Assembly (NCBI GenBank): GCA_026686845.1
Contig: JAIVEN010000011.1
Coordinates: forward strand, 22,244,501 to 22,308,500
Source: Adenanthera pavonina
Lineage: Eukaryota; Streptophyta; Magnoliopsida; Fabales; Fabaceae
Direction of reading: 5' to 3'
DNA: 64,000 nt
Shown here: piece by piece, positions 1 to 11,582 of the stretch
Layout of the letters: every line of letters starts with the position of its first letter
Numbering within the stretch: position 1 is the stretch's first letter
Notes under the pieces: generated by a model
What the model was told of the DNA's origin: nothing
The model's database searches: none
The model's input: the letters and a program-made list of their open reading frames with translations, nothing else
Made by a program: the position numbers and the translations under genes

Positions 1-2911
1 TAAATATTTAGAGCTTTGTACTATTTTATATTAGCTTCTGAATTTTCCAGTACTTACTTTTCAGTTTTTAGTTTTCAGTTTTCCCATTCTTGCCCTGTTC
101 TGAACCCTGAATTAGAAAATTCACCATTAATTGTACACAACTCCAAATGGGGTGAATTAGATGTCATATTAAAGCTTGAGATTCTCTATATCTGGTGTAA
201 AAATATCATAAATCTAATCTCACATTAAGTACAAAACAAGGGTGAATAAAACAGACACATCTAGAAAATAACTTGTTTCAGTCTATATTGCCATTTGCTA
301 ACCAAAACCCCCGTAAATAAACTCATTTTGGCATGAAACTTGGTAGAACATAACTTAACATCCCAATATCCAGAATTGGAAATTCTCATGCATTTTCCAC
401 AACATTAACATAATAATCACTATTTTACAATTTCATATAAAATAACCATTTACATTATAACACAATGGCTTGCAAAATCATTTCCTTCTTCATGCATTTT
501 GCTCCTTCCTTAGCTCTTTTGCATTGGTTCTCCCTAGCATGGTTAGTCATTGAAGGGGGGTGAGATTCAAAGAATCTCAATAGCAATCACCATTCATGCA
601 ATCATATTATCACATTAAGCATATAATCATCATAAAACATCATCTGAATACTTTTAAACATTTATGCCATAATATTTTACAAAAATTTTGGCAGAGTTTC
701 ATTTTGTAGTTTGGACATCCCAGGGTATCAAAACCCTCAATTAACTCAGCTAACATTCTCAAAGCATCACAATTGATCATAGCAAACAATAGCAAGTCAT
801 CAAACTCATTGAAAATCACATGACAATATAAGGCAAGAATAGGTAAATTGCTACCTTTATGCTTTCACTTACTCCTCCACTTGATACCAATGCTCCCACT
901 AGCTTCCTTGGGCTTCTTCAAGTTCTAATACATCATCAAACAACTACTCAAGCTAATGGTTCCATGACTTTCTTCAAAAAGTGTTCATGAAACCCTAATT
1001 CTTCAAAAATTCACCAAAACTTCATTCCTAGCTCAAACATGATGAATTATACCTTTATTTCATGTAATTTTTCATGAGGAATCCAAATATGGCCTCAGAA
1101 TTACTAAATTCCATTTCTAATTTGGTTACTGTTCATTCCGAATTAAACTTAGAAAACTTAAAAATTTCACTTTCTTAATCTTAAGCTTTTTCATGAAAAT
1201 ATCACTTGTTCCTAAGGTTTTGGACCATGAGGAACTCATTTTTGTCATCAAAACCATGAAATTCCAACTCTAACCATGAACAGTAACTCATAAAAATTAG
1301 GGAAATTCAAGAAAAATTACTACACTTTGTTATACAACAAACTACTTGCATATTCAAGCTTTAAATGTGTAGTCTAATATTTTCCCCATGTTCTATGGTT
1401 TGTAAACTCATTTCCTTGCTAAATCATGTTTGGATGAAACCCTAAGAGGAAGAGGAAGAATTTCTACTCCATGAATCATGCTTTAAACACCATGGATAGA
1501 AAGCTTAGGGTGATAGAAGGTAAACTTACCAACTTGAGCTCTTGATTTGGCCTTAAGCTTTCTCTTCTTCCTTCTCTCTTTTCTCTCTTCTTTCTTGTGT
1601 TTTTCCCTTCTGTTTTTGCTGCTACAACTCTCGTGAAAATGAGGTGGAGAGAAGGTAATTAATTGGTTAGTTACATGCTTAATTAGGTAATTAATCATGG
1701 TTACTTTTTGACAAAAAATCAACTCCTTCTTAAGCAAGTTTTGGGGCAAAAATTAGCTGCCCAAACTGCCCCATTTTCACGTAGAGAGTGAGTTATTTAA
1801 GTGTCCAAGATTCTCAATTTTTCCTGGTCCAGATATATCTTAAACTGGGTAATTTTTAACTGTACCGATAAAATTGCTTTTTACAGTAATTTAGAATTTT
1901 TGGGCTATAGGACTATTCTAATTTTATTTTTATATTTTCATAATTATCCTATCCCAAATGGTATCTGTGTATGGCCTATACCCTGACCTGATTTCTTTTT
2001 AACCATCAGTAGGGCCCATAGTTACTTTATCGGTTTACTATTATTTTTGGACACTCGGCACTGATTATCTCTTTATCCTTGAACATTAACCCTCAATGCC
2101 ATATACCATTGGACTTCTTTCGTTGAGGGCTTCATTCTGACAATAATTTTACATATTTACAAAACTACCCCTAACCTGGGGTTAAATTATAATTTTTGAA
2201 ACTTTCGGGTTATTAGGTGTAATTTTTCTCAAACTTTTTTCTCTTTTCCCTCTCATGTTGAAGCCATTCTTAAGGGACTCAATTGCACACATTCTTAATT
2301 CTTGAGACTAAAATGTAATTTTCTTATTTTTTGTTTAACTAAGAAAAATGACTTCTTTGCCATTTTTTACGCTTAATGGTGTCTCACCGTTTTTCCCAAT
2401 TTCTTTTACATTTTACGATGTCAACTTTTTCATTTTTAGACCTTCAATTTATTATTCATATTTTACTTCTAATTTAGAAAATGACCGTTTTGCCCTTAAG
2501 TCAAGTCAAAAACATAATTATCCATTCTTTCGGGAACTTTCTTATTATTTCACCCGAAGACTAATTTTTTTATTCTTTCCTTTTTACTATTCACAATAAC
2601 TTTCAAATTGGTCTATCTCTTAACCTAGACCTCCCGGGTACGTAATACTTATACCATTGCGCTCAGCTTGGAGTGGGCTTTCATTCAAGTGGTATATTGC
2701 TTATTTTCCGGAGTGAGTTTTGGAATTAATTCTACTAAGGACCTTATAGAAAATTAATTCTAATTAAGGACCAAACATAACTTCTTCTGAAAATTAAATG
2801 AGAAATTAATTCATTCTAGAGCCCAATTATATATAGCATTTTCGTCTCACTTCATTTCTCATCTTTTGTTCATTCTATAGCATCCCATAAAAGTTAGGAT
2901 ATTATATTACC
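1..2911 (-). repeat. Family G (Ty3/gypsy-like) LTR, copy A, partial
   Basis: Read on the minus strand from about 2911 downward, this matches the solo LTR at 51143-54504 along most of its length. Shared landmarks are the GCGCAATGGTATAAGTATT segment near 2640-2665, the GGTCCTTA stretches, and the GAGATT...CTCACCCC motif near 560. It is cut by the window edge, so roughly its last 500 bp are not seen. The first bases near 2900-2911 are degraded compared with TGTAATATCC. It interrupts a Sirevirus LTR at 2911/2912. No protein domain is encoded; the K/R-rich reading frame at 1483-1749 (minus) is the purine-rich leader. Assignment to Ty3/gypsy rests on the terminal sequence style and is inference. 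Confidence 0.75.
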
Positions 2912-3823
2912 CAAAGGTTACTCTACAAAACTAGTCGTTCACTAACCGCATTTAATGTGTCTGATACTCAAAGTTCAAATTTTGGGTGTCAACAGACGAA
3001 TTTTGTGGAGACCATAAGTTAAAGACTTTAACGTTGAACTTCCAAAATTCATCTGTTCAAAAGTGAGATTCAAATTTTGATTATGACAAATATTTCTCAT
3101 GTTAAACATATGAATTTTCAACTTTAAAGTGAATCTATTAAGTATAAATAGTTGTCTCATATTGCTTCAGTGCACTTGAAATTTGAATTTCGGAGATCCA
3201 AAATTTGTGTGTCAGTGAGCAACTTAATATGGCACAAAAATTCTTCTTTTCAAAATTTAAATTTTGAGCCTTCAAAATTCGTCTGTCAGAGAGATCTCTT
3301 ATCAAAGTTATACGTTTTCATTCTAAAGTTTGAATTTTCAAAACCAAAGTTCGTCTGTCAGAGGGACTAATTTTGAACTCTTTTTTCACTATAATTTCAT
3401 ATGAACTTTGACACAGCTTCAGGCGAATTTTTTTATTTTTCACAAGTTATGCTTGACTCAAAATTCAAATTTCTATAGGCTGAAATTCTTCTATCAGAGG
3501 TAACATCTTTGCAACTTCAAATTTCAATTATCAAAGTTTGAATTTTCAAAGAAACATATGAAGTTTAACAGTTCAAAATTCGTCTATTAGTTAATTTTTT
3601 TTAAATTTAACATAAGTTAGCATAGGATAGTTGAAAAACACTTATTTAAAACTAGTGGGTGTAAGATCAAAGTCTTTTACTCTGTGACAACTGTGAGAAA
3701 TCCTACAAACTAATTTTTTACTCATTTCTTCCTGGATTTCTTCACTCGAGTTCTCTTGTACTCCTTTCATTTCTTCCTTCCAAGCTCTAGTTGTTTGGAA
3801 TCATCAAAACACTTGATTCAACA
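2912..3823 (-). repeat. Sirevirus LTR fragment (family 1), 5' part
   Basis: On the minus strand it begins TGTTGAATCAAGTGTTTTG at 3823, identical to the start of the complete Sirevirus LTRs at 8060 and 18192. It runs through the CAGACGAA / AAATTYGAATTT array to the AGCATTAAATACGG-like region near 2950, where copy A interrupts it. The LTR remainder lies outside the window, beyond copy A. It is itself inserted in family G copy B, which resumes at 3824. Confidence 0.85.
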
Positions 3824-5752
3824 CTTTCAAGCTAGTTCATCTAGTGGTTCAAAGTAGTGACATGAAGTTCTCTTCTCCTCCTTCTCTAGTCTAAGTTTTG
3901 GCTAAGGTATAGCAATGGAAGAGAAAGTGTTTTCTTGCATTGAAGCTAAGCCAAAACATGAATAAGTTACTTAAAGAATGATTTCAAGAGTTGTTGGAAG
4001 TTTTGCAAAGAAAATCATTTCCTCCCATTTTCTTATGATTTTTGGCCAGTCCAGTAGGTTGTCTTAGAGTGGGAATTTCATGATTTCAATGCCCAAAATG
4101 GGTTCCTTATGGTGAAAAACCTTAGGAACAAGTGTTGATTTCATGAAAAAGGCAAAGGATAATTATTTGAGTTTTTAGGGCACCAATGAAATTTTATAAT
4201 GGAAACCATAGAACCAATAGCTCAAGTGGATTTCCAATGTTGTTATAGGTCTTGGGGATTCCTAAGAAAGCTAGTGAAGGCATTGGATTCAAGAGGAAGA
4301 GCCAAAGAAATACTTAAAGGTAGCAGAGTTTACATTCTTGCACTTTATTATCTTGCCATGATTTAAAATGCTTTATGATATGCCATATTGTTTACTTGAT
4401 GATTGTTGATTGTTTTGGCTGCTTAAATATGAGGGCTTTATGCCTATGACGTCTATTTTTTAAGCCGTTATACTGCCGAAATTTTTATGAACAATATGGT
4501 ATTCCATGGTTTAATATGATTTTATGATGTTTTTATAACTTGCTTGATAATATGATGTGTAAAATGTGCCATGCTACTGAGATTTCCAAAATCTCACTAC
4601 ACTAAGTATCAACATGATTAGGCACAAGTTATGGCATGGGAGTCAAGAGAGCTAAGGAGGAAGAAGAAGAAATTAATACATGATTTTATGGTTCAAGCTA
4701 TAAATTTGTATTATGAAAAATTTTATGTAGACTTGTATGTAAATTTGTGAGGCTATCTCCACTTGTTATCATGTGCCTCTAAGTCCCTTATAATGTTATG
4801 AATATGATTTGGACAAGTCTGAAGCATGTATAGAGTGTATCATAATGAATTAGAAGTTTAAAATGCCAAAGTGTCAAAGATGAGCAGCCATGAAAGAAAT
4901 ATGGGTACTCTATTAAAAACAAAGTATTTAATATAAGTTTATATATCCTCTGAAAGTAGACAGAACGAGATTTTCAACAAGCTAAAGAACACTTCAATTG
5001 GACACGTACATGATTTATGATGAATTTTTAAATTTAAGGTTCAAAATTGGACAAAGTTGGAAAACTGTAATTTTTTACCATAGGTACTGCTTATTTTGAA
5101 AGGTAGTATAAAATAGTATAGAGTTCCAAAAATTTAGTGGTTTATAAGTATCAAAATATCTATGCTTTGAGTCTAATATTCTACTAGTTTGAATGCAATT
5201 GGATGTATATAATGAGAGTTATGCATATTTTCCTAAAACTATTATAGTAAAAGCTATGTTCTGAACCCCAATGATTTAAGTTAGTTCTATGGCCTGTACA
5301 TGTTAAATAAATGTAGAAAAAATATGATTAAAAAATATACATGCATAGATTTCAAATGGTGTAAAGAAAGCATAAATTAGCTCTGTATATGATAAGAAAT
5401 AAATTTCCAAAAGAGAGATCAGAAAACTAGAAAGATGAAAATTGACCTTATGAATAGTAATTTTTGTGCTAAATATTGGATCAATTAGCAAGACTAAAGT
5501 CCTATTTCATTTTTTTCCATGTATAGAATATTTTAAACTATTTTTAAAGATTTAAATCACCTCTATAGGATTTTTTCTAGAATTAGTTATGAATTTTTAA
5601 AATTCGTTCGGGAAAAAGGGTGTACCAAATGAATAAAAGGAAAGAAAATTTTTAGTTTTAATCTATCATATGATTTAAGCTTCTAAACATGATTAATGGA
5701 CTTAAGTAAGGACTAATACATGGGAAATAAGGTCTAAAGTTAAGGTGCTATA
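3824..5752 (+). repeat. Family G LTR, copy B, 3' part
   Basis: Aligns with about 52530-54504 of the solo LTR: leader with TTCTCCTTCTC, the GGTTCCTTATGGTGAAAAACC segment, the TTTTGGCTG...ATGAGGG segment near 4420, and the AATCTCACTACACTAAG motif near 4590. It ends in GGTGCTATA at 5752, matching the GGTGTTATA end of the solo LTR. Its 5' part is displaced to the left by the Sirevirus LTR. No coding potential. Confidence 0.75.
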
Positions 5753-6826
5753 GGAAAGGGAGAGATTTCTTTACAAATTTACTTAAACTTATGAAATCAT
5801 GCTTCTAATAACTTGTTCATGCTTTCTCTTGATTTCTATGCATGAAAACACTTCTCGTTTTCCTTCCTTATCTTAGCCAAATTTCCATACTCAAAGAGGA
5901 GAAAAAGAAAACTCAATCAAACCAACTTAAACTACCTAAACTAAAAGTAGAAAAACCTAGAAGTTGGAAGAAGATAACTTACCTTTTGAACTTAATTTTC
6001 TCTTCATCTTTCTTCTTCATGCCTTCTCTCTTCTTTCTTGGAGTATTTTTGCAGCTCACTTTGTCTCTTTTCTCCTCTCTATATGTTGGCTAAAATGGGA
6101 TCTTAGAGGATATTTATAAGCATCAATTTTCCATAAAAACTAGCCCAAGTATCCACCTTAATTACATCACCCATGATATCATAATTAATAAAATATTCCT
6201 CTAAATCACACGTCCAAATTTTGGCTAGCAGGAGGAGAGGGAGTGTCCATGATACTTTATATTTTTCTTGGTATAGATATATCTTGTATTGATTATTTTA
6301 TACTTGTACAATTAAATGTACTTTTACAGTATTTTCTAACACTGTTTATTTCTGTATGCATATAGGAATACACTAGTTTGGGATCTGTATTTAATTTAAT
6401 TAACTATCACAAACTGTATTTATGTGCGGCCCACATATTTTTCTTTTTTATTTTTTCAGTATTGTAGGGCTCACAGTACTTTTTCTTTATACTGTTTAAT
6501 TTTACTACATTTTGCAGTCTAATTCTTTTTAAACTAATCCTTTTGGACTCAATACATTATTCCATTAAGTCTAGCATATCATAAGGTCCATGTTAACATA
6601 TATATTGAATTTTTGAAATTTCCCCCGAAAAGGACCAAATTGCAAATAAATTCCAACTAGGGACCAATTTGCAAATTAATTTCATATAAGGACCCAACAT
6701 TTGAAATTTCCATGTTACACTTCATAGCATTCAAATAATGTATCACATGCTATACCTTTTCCAATCATGCTTTTATTGTCACATTTTCATACATGTCATA
6801 ATATTCGGAAAATTGGGGATGTTACA
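5753..6826 (-). repeat. Family G LTR, copy C, 5' part
   Basis: Its start reads GATGTTACA on the plus strand at 6818-6826, i.e. TGTAACATCCCC on the minus strand, the family's canonical start. It runs through the GGTCCTTATATG / GGTCCCTAG segments (about 6650-6700) and the AGATATATC motif (about 6275) to the purine-rich leader near 6000-6050, then stops where copy B ends. It lacks the tRNA-like segment found in copy A and the solo LTR, so it belongs to another subfamily. Confidence 0.7.
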
Positions 6827-7583
6827 GGGCACCAAAGATAAAGTATATAGAGAAAATACAGGATATAATAGAAAATTCATATCAAATTACACAAATCAGA
6901 GTTAAATTAATCTACAAAAATTCAAGATAGTAAAACCTCTCTTCTCTCTCCTCCTGACTGAAACTTTGGAGAGAATTTAAGGTCAAAATTGCCATTCACA
7001 CGTCTCTCACATTGGCCAAAATATCTAAGGGCAAAGAGATAAAGTTACTTAAAATAATGAAGATTAATCTCAAGCCATTAGATTAAAGTTTCATCTAAGG
7101 GTTCAAATCCTCCCAAGCCTTCTATAAATAGGCTTGCATTCCCCTCCCTTATTGCTCATTTACATAACACCAAGAGGGGTGTAGGAGAAAGAGTGAAGGC
7201 ATAAGAAAGGGAAAGAAAAAAGAAAGGCCCAGAGAGAGTAAGAGGAAGGAGAAAGAGAATAGAAAGCAGGAGAAAAAAGGAAGAGGGAGCAAGAGGCAAG
7301 GCTCCAAAGGTAAGGGTTTCTTTCCAATCCTCTTCTAGCATCCTTCTCATTCATTTAGTCCAAGTTTAGCTTGGGTAATAAAGCATTTTCCTCCTCCTCC
7401 CATGGTCCCTTAGTCTCAGCCAAAGCAAGAGAGATAAGCTAGGGTTTGTGTCTCATTAAGCTAATTATTAGGATGAGTTTTTTATGTTATAAAATGTCTA
7501 TAATGCCTGAAAACGTGAGCAAAGATTGATATTTGCAACTTTGGTCTCCCTAGGTGCATGTCACAGCCAAGAAGGGTTGACAT
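6827..7583 (+). repeat. Family G LTR, copy D, left part
   Basis: Plus-oriented LTR segment with a TATA-like CTATAAATAGG near 7121-7131, followed by a purine-rich leader (7180-7300, mostly A/G) as in the other copies. It is interrupted at 7583 by copy F and resumes at 21425: the GAGTTCCTAGGGTCCAAATT region of the right part is the direct continuation by comparison with copy F at about 20160. The 5' portion is missing. Confidence 0.6.
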
Positions 7584-8059
7584 TATAATATCCATAAATT
7601 CTTTCATAAATATGTAAAGCTCAATATTTTAAAATTTATAAGAAATTTGTAAAAACAGGTATATGCCGTTTTGCATGAAATAGGACAAAGATATCAATTA
7701 TCTCGGTCAAAAGGAAAAAGGAGAAAATGATCATTTTGTCCCTGAAAAAAAGAAGAAAAAGAAAAATAAAAAAGAAAAGAAAAAGAAAAAAAAAAAGATA
7801 AGACGGTGGAAAGGCAGTGGAGTACGCGAGGAATGAAGAAAATTTTGTGAATTTTGAGAAAAATTACATCTAATGACCTGAAAATTATAAAAATTATAAA
7901 TTTTCCCCAATTCAAGGGTATTTTTATAAAAATGAAAAATTATAATCAAAATGAAGCTCTCAATAAGTTAAGACTAATGGAATTTGGTATAAAATTTATT
8001 AAGATTAAAATAATATTTATTGGGTAATTATAATTTAATATTAATATTTTACCTGATAC
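7584..8059 (+). repeat. Family G LTR, copy F, left part
   Basis: Starts TATAATATCC (degraded TGTAATATCC) at 7584 and matches 51610-52018 of the solo LTR, including AAAATTTATAAGAAATTTGT and AATGAAGCTCTCAAT. It is interrupted at 8060 by the complete Sirevirus; the last five bases GATAC are that element's target duplication. It continues at 19355. Confidence 0.8.
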
Positions 8060-8329
8060 TGTTGAATCAAGTGTTTTGATGATTCCAAACCAACCTTCAA
8101 GAGCTTGGAATAAAGATATCAAAGGTGCACAAAGGTTCAAGTGAAGGAATCCTGGAGAAATCAGTGCAAAGATTGATGTAGAATGTTTAGAAATGTTTTG
8201 ATTTGAGTAAAAGACTTTGATTTGATGAAAAGATGTTTTAAAATCTTGATTCTATGTTAAAACATGGAATAATTGAAAAACACCCACCAACAGAAGAAGT
8301 TTGAAAGGTTTATACTGATCTGTTATCTT

Positions 8330-9060
8330 GGAAATTTGAACTTTAGCTTTGGAAATTCGAATTTCGTATTGAAACTAAACAAGTCTGAAGAGAAACTTCT
8401 CTGACAGACGAATTTTGACTTGAGAAAATTTGAATTTTGGTAAGTGTCTGAAAGGAGCTTTCAGTAACAGATGAACTTTGGGTTTTGAAAATTCGAATTT
8501 CAGACAAAAAGTAACTTATGAAAACTAAAGAAATTCATCTGAAATTATGTCAAAGTTCATCTGAAACCAAGTTTAGATTGGATTTCAAAATTGCTCACTG
8601 ACAGACGAACTTTGAACATGAAAATTTGAATTTCAGAAACTAAGTTTGTGAGTCTGTTACAATGATATGTTGACATACGAATGACAGTATTTATAAATTC
8701 AAACTTTGAAGTAAGTCTGAAAAGAGGTCTCTCTGACAAACGAACTTTGCCCTTTGAAAATTTGAATTTTGAATTATATGAACTACTGTGCCTTATAAAC
8801 CAGCTACGGACAGACGAATTTTGGGGTTCCAAAATTCGAATTTCGAAGGTACTATAGCAAATTGGAAATACTGTTCACACTTAACAGAAAAAGTTTCTAC
8901 TTGAAAATTCGTATGTCACAACATAGAAACATTTTCCGAATATCAAAATTCGAACTTCACTTCATGATAGACGAACTTCAGGCATTCAACGTTGAAGTCT
9001 TTAGCCTTCAGTTTCTGTGAAATTCGTCTGTTGACCAACTGAAATTCGAATTTCAGAATG
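8330..9060 (+). repeat. Array of CG-centred palindromes in Sirevirus U3
   Basis: About ten copies of GAAATTCGAATTTC or its decayed forms (TTCGAA to TTTGAA), alternating with about eight copies of GACAGACGAACTTTG or its complement. A perfect 14-nt palindrome lies at 8352-8365; others are near 8477, 8832 and 9041. Copies are spaced roughly 50-80 bp. The array is repeated in the 3' LTR (about 18465-19110) and in the minus-strand copies at 2912-3823 and 60830-61420. A regulatory role (protein binding or hairpin formation) is inference. Confidence 0.8.
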
Positions 9061-9168
9061 TCAAAAGCATTAAATACGGTTGGTTAACGGATAGTTTTTC
9101 AGAGTAACCATTGGATAACTTATCCAACGGATAGATTTTGTCTCTAACGTATAGTTGAGACCTAAATC

Positions 9169-9176
9169 TATAAATA
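9169..9176 (+). promoter_or_regulatory. TATA box of the Sirevirus 5' LTR
   Basis: TATAAATA, downstream of the palindrome array and the AGCATTAAATACGG motif. The same order (array, CATTAAAT motif, TATAAATA) occurs in the LTRs at 46768-48264, 57243-58781 and 60194-61950. The matching region is deleted from this element's 3' LTR. Confidence 0.7.
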
Positions 9177-9721
9177 TAATATCATTTGAAGTTGTGGGTA
9201 ACGATTTTAACTTTGTATATACTGAAACTCTGCCAAATCATCTACTCAAAGTCTTTTACTCTCGCTTTTCATTACTTGTACTTCAACTTTCATATACACT
9301 CTATTTAAGAGAGTTTATTCATTGTAAATAATCTTATCTTCATCTGGAAGAAAGATTTTCTTGTGAGGGGATATCACAAGGGATTGGGGAAGCACTTAGT
9401 TAGAGTGCATTGAGTTAAAGAGTGAGCTCTAAAGATAGAGCATCATCTTTGTACTATGGCATTTGCAAGAAGCCCACTGAATTCTTGCAGAATAGTGGAA
9501 AATCTCAAGTGCTGACTTGGGGACTGGACGTAGGTCAAGTGGAGAGACCGAACCAGCATAAATATCTGAGTTTTCTCTTCCTTACTGATTCTTTTACAGC
9601 TTATTCTTTTATACTCTATTTTATCATCATACTTTGCTTCCTTCACCCTTTTGATATTTTACAGAAAATTTTCAATCTTCTCAATTCACCCCCCTCTTAG
9701 GAAGCCAGCTTATCTAACAAG

Positions 9722-9734
9722 TGGTATCAGAGCC
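9722..9734 (+). other. Primer binding site for initiator Met-tRNA
   Basis: TGGTATCAGAGCC lies two bases after the LTR end, complementary to the 3' end of plant initiator methionine tRNA, the usual primer for Ty1/copia elements. Confidence 0.9.
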
Positions 9735-9774
9735 AGGTTTCCCAATCAAAGGATTTCACAGTCCAGGAATTAAA

Positions 9775-11574
9775 ATGGATGGCTTTGAAGAAAGCATACT
9801 ACCAGAAGGAAACAACACATATAGACCACCTGGCTTCAGTGGAGAACACTATGGTTACTGGAAGATGAGGAAGCAAATCTATCTCCAGTCAATTGATCTG
9901 GACATCTGGTCAGTCATTCAGAAGGGAGATTTTGTCCCAATGGCACTGGAAGATGATGGAAAGTACAGAGAGAAGCCACAAGCTGAATGGAATGAAGAGG
10001 ATAAAAGAAGAGTCTTGCTGAACTTCAAAGTAAAACACTGCTTGGTCAGTGCTTTGATTCAAGATGAATTCTACAGGGTTTTACAATGCTCCACTGCCAA
10101 GGAAATGTGAGACACCTTGCAAATTGCTCATGAATGAACAACTGGAGTCAGGGAAAATAAACTGAATACATGCATAGGTGAATATGAAAGCTTCAGAATG
10201 GCCAAAGGAGAGAATGTAAAAGAGCTACAGAAGAGATTCACCCTCATTGTGAATCAATTGAAGAGCCTGGGAAATGAGTACACTTAAACAAAAAAAGTAA
10301 GAAAGATCCTCAGAGCTATCCCTCTAGAATGGCAACCCAAAGTAATAGCAATATAGGAAGCCAGAGGAGAATCAATGGCCTCTGTCACAGCTCTTTTTGG
10401 CAGCCTCGAGGAGTATGAAGGAAAAATGAAGGCTCTCAAGGAGGCTAGACAAGACAGAAAGAAGAAAGGTCTTGCTCTAAAAGCTGCAGAGGAGAAAGAA
10501 GAAGAATCTGACGATGGAGATGAGCTAGATGAAGAAACTCTGGCTATGATGGTCAGAAAATTTGGAAGATTCTACAGCAAAAAGAGAAACAAAAAAATCT
10601 TGAAGAAATGAGCAGCTGGAGATAGTAAGAGGGAAGCAAAAGAGCCTATCACTTGCTATGAGTGCAAAAAGTAGGGACATATCAAATGGGATTGTCCACA
10701 ATTCCTCAAGAAGCAAGAAAAAGAAAAGAAAGCTGCAGACAAAGGTAAGAAGAAAAGAGCTTACTTCTCATCAATATGAGGCATTAGCTCAGATGAAGAA
10801 GAAGATGATGAAGATGAAATTGCCAACATCTGTCTCATGGCACTTACCTCTGAAGAAGCTGAAATCCCATATAGCAGTGATCAAGAAGATGAGGTATATG
10901 AATCTGAACCTTCCTATTCTGAATTACTGGATGCATTTCATGAGCTGCATGATGAATTTGTTAAGGTTGCTAAAGAATTGAAGCAAGCTAAGAAAAAGAT
11001 TAACAAACTAGAATCTCAATGCAACATCTCTGAAATTGCTTCTCTACCTATTGCTGAATCTACTTGCTGTAAATCATGCATTGAACTAAAGCAAACCAAT
11101 GAATATCTAATGAAAAGCATGTCTAAGCTCACTAAAGGTAAAGACATGTTGTTTGCTTTAATGGGAAGCCAAAGAATATCACAGGGAAAGGCTGGACTTG
11201 GCTATGATCCTTGTGCAGTCAAAGAAAAAATTAGGAAAAAGAATCAGAATGTATATTTGAGACATTTTGTGCATGCTAGTGGCAATAGAAAGAAAGAACA
11301 TATTTCTCAGCATATTGAATCTTATGATCAACCAAGGCATGCAAAACAAAAATATTATCTGCATTGTTTTCTTCCTGCATCTCAATCCAACAGTCCCTTT
11401 ACCACCTGTCACTTCTGTAACAAGAAGGGGCATATTTCTAACTCATGTGCTTTAAAGAAAAATGGACTTGATAGGAAGGTTAAATGGGTTCCCAAAGGTA
11501 CATCTGTATCTAGGGAAAAGACTACTGACAGGAAAGGACCCAAGCAAATTTGGGTACCTAAAAGGAAAATATAA
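9775..11574 (+). pseudogene. gag: Sirevirus gag (broken by stops)
   Basis: Capsid-like gag in one frame from ATG 9775. The N-terminal part has the copia gag signature RPPGFSGEHYGYWKMR (about residues 18-33). Two CCHC zinc knuckles follow: CYEC...GHIKWDC near 10650-10695 and CHFCNKKGHISNSC near 11408-11449, with an acidic and lysine-rich coiled-coil-prone stretch between them. At least seven in-frame stops break it (for example near 10108, 10135, 10285, 10354, 10609, 10672 and 10776), one inside the first knuckle. Most are explained by TGG-to-TGA or CAA/CAG-to-stop transitions; no frameshift is needed. Two knuckles and an extended C-terminus fit sireviruses. It would have packaged genomic RNA in virus-like particles. 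Confidence 0.88.
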
Positions 11575-11582
11575 ACTTTGTT

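Larger units (their letters stand above)
8060..9719 (+). repeat. Sirevirus 5' LTR (1660 bp)
   Basis: Starts TGTTGAATC and ends CTTATCTAACA. U3 holds the palindrome array (about 8330-9060), then an AGCATTAAATACGG motif and a TATA box (9169-9176). The last 60 bp (TTCACCCCCCTCTTAGGAAG) are shared with every Sirevirus LTR in the window. It is 497 bp longer than the 3' LTR, which has lost the part equivalent to 9008-9505. Outside that deletion the two LTRs are very similar with scattered substitutions, so the element is not brand new. Confidence 0.93.

Noticed and set aside
1483..1749. K/R-rich minus-strand ORF as a small basic protein
   Set aside because: It is the purine-rich leader of LTR copy A; equivalent frames in other copies (e.g. 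62964-63224) differ in sequence and extent.
7579..7583. Target duplication for family G copy F (GACAT / GATGG)
   Set aside because: Only three of five bases agree and the LTR ends are degraded, so no duplication is claimed.
8330..9060. CRISPR-like regularly spaced repeat
   Set aside because: The repeats are short, variable palindromes in a plant LTR; no fixed repeat/spacer length and no cas genes.
9422..9700. 92-aa ORF near the end of the 5' LTR
   Set aside because: Lies wholly in LTR R/U5 sequence and is disrupted in the other LTR copies.
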